Source: Chloroflexota bacterium | GTDB taxonomy: Bacteria; Chloroflexota; UBA11872 | DNA length: 9,373 bases | Reading direction: 5' to 3' | Assembly: GCA_028875175.1 (NCBI GenBank) | Contig: JAPPFO010000229.1 | Location: 1 to 9,373, forward strand | Part shown: piece after piece, positions 7,193 to 9,373 of the stretch | Position numbering within the stretch: position 1 is the first letter of the stretch | Layout: each line of letters starts with the position of its first letter | Translations under genes and position numbers: made by a program | The notes under the pieces: model-generated | Database searches by the model: none | What the model saw: the letters and a program-made list of their open reading frames with translations, nothing else | What the model was told of the DNA's origin: nothing

Positions 7193-7220
7193 ACTTTACA
7201 TAATTCGCAGCATGGGGCAG
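7193..7220 (-). other. dif-like site 1 (degenerate)
   Basis: On the minus strand this 28-base stretch has the layout of a XerC/XerD site: an 11-base half CTGCCCCATGC, a 6-base centre TGCGAA, and an 11-base half TTATGTAAAGT. The TTATGTAAA half equals the XerD half of the Bacillus subtilis dif site as I recall it. The other half is poor. It starts 7 bases after the enolase-superfamily stop codon and shares CTTTACATAAT with site 2. Confidence 0.35.
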
Positions 7221-7438
7221 GCGAGTTCGGCGGCGCGGAGCAAGGCGACGGCAGAGGACGAGGTCCGAGCCCCAAGGCCAGTGGCCGTTCCGCCCAATTG
7301 ACGGTCGAGCTCGCGACGGACGCCCATCGATACGGGCTTGATTAGATCACCGAGGCCACTTAGACCATGGCGCCATGCATTGCAACGCCGACCGTGGTGA
7401 GAGCGTTTTCTTGACGCGCGGCCTCGCCTGATCTTCCT

Positions 7439-7466
7439 CCTTTACATAATGCAAAACATGTAGGGT
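7439..7466 (-). other. dif-like site 2 (better match)
   Basis: On the minus strand this reads ACCCTACATGT, then TTTGCA, then TTATGTAAAGG: two 11-base halves around a 6-base centre. The halves form an imperfect inverted repeat with TACAT/ATGTA cores, as dif sites do. It is in the same orientation as site 1, 246 bases away. Whether it is the chromosomal dif, a mobile-element copy or a chance AT-rich match cannot be decided here. Confidence 0.45.
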
Positions 7467-7609
7467 CAAGGGGTAGATGGACAATCCTCGGATGAGCAAC
7501 GAGCCGTTGTGACTGCGTTGCGCTCAGATCACCGCCGAGCGCCACGGGCCCGAGAGTGGCGACGGTGCAACTGGTTCGCGGCAGACCACGCGGCGCGAAG
7601 CGATGCCTA

Positions 7610-7627
7610 GCGGTTGGCGGCAACCGC
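7610..7627. repeat. perfect 7-base hairpin
   Basis: GCGGTTG (7610-7616) and CAACCGC (7621-7627) pair around a GCGG loop. There is no following T-run on either side, so it is not a typical intrinsic terminator. Its role is unknown. Confidence 0.5.
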
Positions 7628-7801
7628 CGGCGTCAGTCCTGACAGTCTCTGCGGCGTCGTCGAGCCGCGATGACAAATAGGCTCGCGTGGAACGACGGGC
7701 GCGGCGGTAACTCGCCCCGGGTTCCCGCTACGCGTGGCGAGGCGCCTCTGGAGAATCCGAGGCTCGGGACGCTTGTCCGGGTTGGCGCCGCTGGCGGCTC
7801 G

Positions 7802-7816
7802 ACCGGCTGCGCCGGT
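7802..7816. repeat. perfect 6-base hairpin next to the 30-base palindrome
   Basis: ACCGGC and GCCGGT pair around TGC. It ends 8 bases before the large AT-rich palindrome and may be part of the same structured site. No T-run follows. Confidence 0.45.
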
Positions 7817-7824
7817 GCGCTCAT

Positions 7825-7854
7825 TAGTAGAACTAATATACATTAGTTCTACTA
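7825..7854. repeat. 30-base AT-rich palindrome built of two 15-base palindromes
   Basis: Perfect 13-base arms, TAGTAGAACTAAT (7825-7837) and ATTAGTTCTACTA (7842-7854), surround ATAC. Inside it there are two smaller palindromes: ATTAGT-AGA-ACTAAT at 7823-7837, perfect, and ATTAGT-TCT-ACTA at 7842-7854. The arms are very AT-rich in a GC-rich surrounding. This is the geometry of a double operator or a recombinase-binding site. No gene start lies close enough to show which. Confidence 0.8.
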
Positions 7855-7992
7855 CTTCAATCTCGAGACGCCCGGAGGCGTGGCTTGGAGCTCCGAACAG
7901 CGCGAAAAGCCCAACAGGGCTCGACCATCCCTGCTACGTGCGGCGCATCCCATCCATCTGCAGCGAACCGCGGAAGGGTTTTTTGGTCGGCA

Positions 7993-8018
7993 CCCCGGTA
8001 ACGACTGCGTGACCGGGG
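7993..8018. repeat. perfect 7-base hairpin, 12-base loop
   Basis: CCCCGGT (7993-7999) and ACCGGGG (8012-8018) are exact complements. It lies in the gene-free stretch; no T-run follows, so a terminator is unlikely. Confidence 0.45.
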
Positions 8019-8144
8019 ATCGGCAATTGGCCTCTGACACGCGGGGCCTTTCCCCTGCCGGCACACTCGACGTGGACGATGTGTCGGTAGTGGCGCCTTG
8101 AAGGCAAGCGGTCCTGATTCCCGACGGAGTGCGCAAAGTGCCGC

Positions 8145-8257
8145 GAGGAGACCTTTGCGCAACCCAGGGGTGGGTGCCCGGAAGACCCTCACCCCAACCC
8201 TCTCCCAGAGGAGACTTTTGCGTAACCGAGGGTTGGGTGCGCGGAAGATCCCTCACC
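8145..8257 (+). repeat. tandem duplication of a 49/50-base unit, period 63
   Basis: Unit 1 (8145-8193) and unit 2 (8208-8257) differ by five substitutions and one inserted base. They both begin GAGGAGAC and end CCCTCACC. The 14 bases between them, CCAACCCTCTCCCA, belong to the CCCTCACCCCAACCCTCTCCC type of interspersed repeat seen in many GC-rich genomes. Confidence 0.85.
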
Positions 8258-8420
8258 GATTTCGGCCGAAGACGCCCGAATCTGCCTCTCCCCTTGGAGA
8301 GGGTAAAGACCGGCGTCCCCTTGAATAGATTGACACCGAACACCGTTGCATTCCCCCAGGTGCGAGTAAGAGCGACCGCAAATTCGAGGGGCAGGGATGT
8401 TGTGCAGAGGTCTCCAGAGG
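8205..8420. mobile_element. inner MITE-like element with flanking 7-base direct repeat
   Basis: A second pair of the same ends lies inside the outer element: forward at 8210-8228 (GGAGACTTTTGCGTAACCG) and reverse at 8394-8415 (minus strand GGAGACCTCTGCACAACATC...). CCAGAGG flanks it on both sides (8205-8211 and 8414-8420). It holds a perfect hairpin, CCTCTCC-CCTT-GGAGAGG (8285-8302). Nested insertion of one copy into another would explain the layout. Confidence 0.5.
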
Positions 8421-8517
8421 GAGAGGGAGAAAGAGCGGCTCCGCTTGGGAGGTGGAGGCGGGGTTTTGCAAAGGTCTCCGCGAGGTACCGAGCGGTCCTA
8501 CTGGTTCGAAAAATCTC

Positions 8518-8546
8518 GTGACAGAGTTGGCGGGGCGCGCTAGATT
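8518..8546 (+). promoter_or_regulatory. sigma-70-like promoter for the tyrosine recombinase
   Basis: GTGACA (8518-8523) matches five of six -35 consensus bases, and TAGATT (8541-8546) four of six -10 bases, with a 17-base spacer. The transcript would begin near 8553, leaving a short leader of about 55 bases. It lies just outside the repeat element. Confidence 0.5.
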
Positions 8547-8607
8547 CAAAGTTCCCGCTGTGTCGTAAGGGTACCGATGGTGCAGGGGTGATTCCAGGTT
8601 GGAGGCC

Positions 8608-9373
8608 ATGAGCCAGACCTTGCAAGCCGCCACGGCAGACTTTCTGGGCGCCATGCGTGCCAAGTCGCCGAGCACGAGGGCGACCTATGGGACTGGTCTG
8701 CGGCGTTTTCTGGCCTGGCGGGGTACGGAGACGCCGCTGGACGAGTTGGACGACAGCGTGCTCGAGCGGTTTTACCTGGAGTTGGTGGATGAGTTCGGAC
8801 GCGAGCGGCAGGCGACGGTTTCCACCTACCTGGCAGCGGTGCGCGCGTTCTTGCGGCATTGCCTGCGTTCCGGCGAACTGGATGGCGTGGCGCTCGAACG
8901 GGCGGTCGAGCGATTACGTGCGGTTCGCGACAAGCCCGGTTACCGGACGCCGCGGGTCGAGAACGGGCTGGCGCTGATTGTTGATTATGTCAAGAACGAA
9001 CTGCCAGGACTGATTGCCGAATCAGCGTCAAGAGACGCCCGGCTCCGGGTTTATCGGGACCGAGCGTTGCTACTCCTGCTGTTTACCACCGGCATGCGGC
9101 GGCGCGAGGCGGCTCGATTGGACCGAAGAGACGTGGATGACGGGCAGGCTCAGCAGGCGCTGATTACCGGGAAGGGCGACCGGGAGCGCGTGGTGTTTTT
9201 CGACGACGACACGCGTGAGGCGATTCGCGCCTACGTGGAGGCACGGCACGACGCGTATGCGCCGCTGTTCATTCGGCACCACGGAAACCCGAAGCACCCG
9301 GGGCGGGCCGGCGAGCGGCTGCGCTTGTCGCCGCAATCGATCTGGAAGATCGTGAAGACCTATGCCGCGGCCG
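8608..9373 (+). CDS. XerC/XerD-like tyrosine recombinase (3' end beyond the window)
   Basis: The frame is open to the window end, giving 255 residues of an expected 300 or so. Residues 4-105 are a SAM-like core-binding domain (STRATYGTGLRRFLAW; TVSTYLAAVRAFLRHCLRSG). The catalytic domain begins near 145. R164 in TTGMRRREAARL is the first catalytic arginine, with E167 in the usual R-x-x-E spacing. K189 in ITGKGDRERVV is the beta-hairpin lysine. The HxxR box, the second His/Trp and the Tyr nucleophile would lie past the window. Such enzymes cut and rejoin DNA at paired 11-base half-sites, for chromosome dimer resolution or element integration. ATG at 8608 follows GGAGG at 8601-8605 at an unusually short distance of 2 bases. 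I do not name it XerC or XerD, because its neighbours suggest an accessory copy. Confidence 0.88.
   Translation, partial: MSQTLQAATADFLGAMRAKSPSTRATYGTGLRRFLAWRGTETPLDELDDSVLERFYLELVDEFGRERQATVSTYLAAVRAFLRHCLRSGELDGVALERAVERLRAVRDKPGYRTPRVENGLALIVDYVKNELPGLIAESASRDARLRVYRDRALLLLLFTTGMRRREAARLDRRDVDDGQAQQALITGKGDRERVVFFDDDTREAIRAYVEARHDAYAPLFIRHHGNPKHPGRAGERLRLSPQSIWKIVKTYAAA

Larger units (their letters stand above)
8141..8485. mobile_element. outer MITE-like element with flanking 8-base direct repeat
   Basis: A left end beginning GGAGACCTTTGCGCAACCC (8147-8165) is matched by an inverted right end (8460-8479) that reads GGAGACCTTTGCAAAACCCC on the minus strand; 17 of the first 19 bases agree. 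CCGCGAGG occurs at both edges (8141-8148 and 8478-8485), as a target-site duplication would. Because the GG/CC of the ends is shared, the duplication could be counted as 4 (GCGA) to 8 bases. There is no transposase inside, so it would be a non-autonomous element of about 330 bases. The parent family is not identified. Confidence 0.6.
7187..8607. other. 1.42-kb gene-free region with recombination-like sites and repeats
   Basis: No frame on either strand here looks like a real protein: translations are Arg/Pro/Ser-rich, motif-free, and several run through repeats. The region instead contains two dif-like sites, a 30-base palindrome, several perfect hairpins and a nested repeat element, each listed separately. 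It borders a tyrosine recombinase gene on the right. The density of inverted repeats and loss of coding suggest an integration-prone or decayed accessory spot. Confidence 0.6.

Noticed and set aside
7905..7921. Possible minus-strand intrinsic terminator (AGCCC-TGTT-GGGCT then TTT)
   Set aside because: The stem is only 5 bases, the T-run is short and no minus-strand gene lies upstream of it.
7965..7984. T-run TTTTTT after a GC-rich stretch, possible plus-strand terminator
   Set aside because: The best stem before it is AACC/GGTT, too weak, and no gene ends within 750 bases.
8129..8521. 130-residue open frame on the plus strand
   Set aside because: It is a translation of the repeat element; the PSPQPSPRG-type string is a known artefact of reading the CCCTCACCCCAACCCTCTCCC repeat.
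7852..8859. 335-residue open frame on the minus strand
   Set aside because: It runs through the repeat element and overlaps the well-supported recombinase on the other strand; its composition is Arg/Pro/Ser-rich without motifs.

Overview
The window looks like chromosomal DNA of a GC-rich bacterium, most plausibly a member of the Chloroflexota (perhaps an uncultured marine or soil lineage). The phylum call is inference. It rests on high GC, frequent GTG starts, and the mix of a DUF2344 protein, a paired-CxxC HNH nuclease, a DUF5069 protein, a Nif3-like protein and an enolase-superfamily sugar-acid-type enzyme. No rRNA, tRNA or CRISPR array was found.

Left part (1-4146). Two rightward genes encode a signal-anchored protein with a charged linker and a DUF5666-like beta domain (7-684) and a four-helix membrane protein (769-1407). 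The second ends 3 bases from a convergent, tightly packed leftward gene set. In transcription order this set is a DUF2344 protein, an aminoglycoside-phosphotransferase-like kinase, a DUF5069 protein and a Nif3/DUF34 metal protein. The genes overlap or nearly touch, so they probably form one operon. The radical SAM partner usually next to DUF2344 genes is not here.

Middle part (4147-7186). An HNH endonuclease and a GNAT acetyltransferase run rightward as a pair. After a 357-base gap comes an enolase-superfamily (mandelate racemase/muconate-lactonizing type) gene. The gap holds a good sigma-70-like promoter (TTGCGA, 17 bases, TACACT), a 12-base near-palindrome over the predicted transcription start, and a long leader with three perfect hairpins.

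Right part (7187-9373). About 1.42 kb has no credible gene. It carries two dif-like 28-base sites 246 bases apart, a 30-base AT-rich palindrome made of two smaller palindromes, several perfect hairpins, and a nested pair of MITE-like elements with GGAGACC...GGTCTCC ends, each flanked by short direct repeats. Beyond it, behind its own promoter (GTGACA, 17 bases, TAGATT), begins a XerC/XerD-like tyrosine recombinase that runs off the window. This right part is the most accessory-looking and the most interesting stretch: a recombinase next to candidate recombination sites and small non-autonomous elements. No direct link between the recombinase and those sites can be shown from sequence alone.
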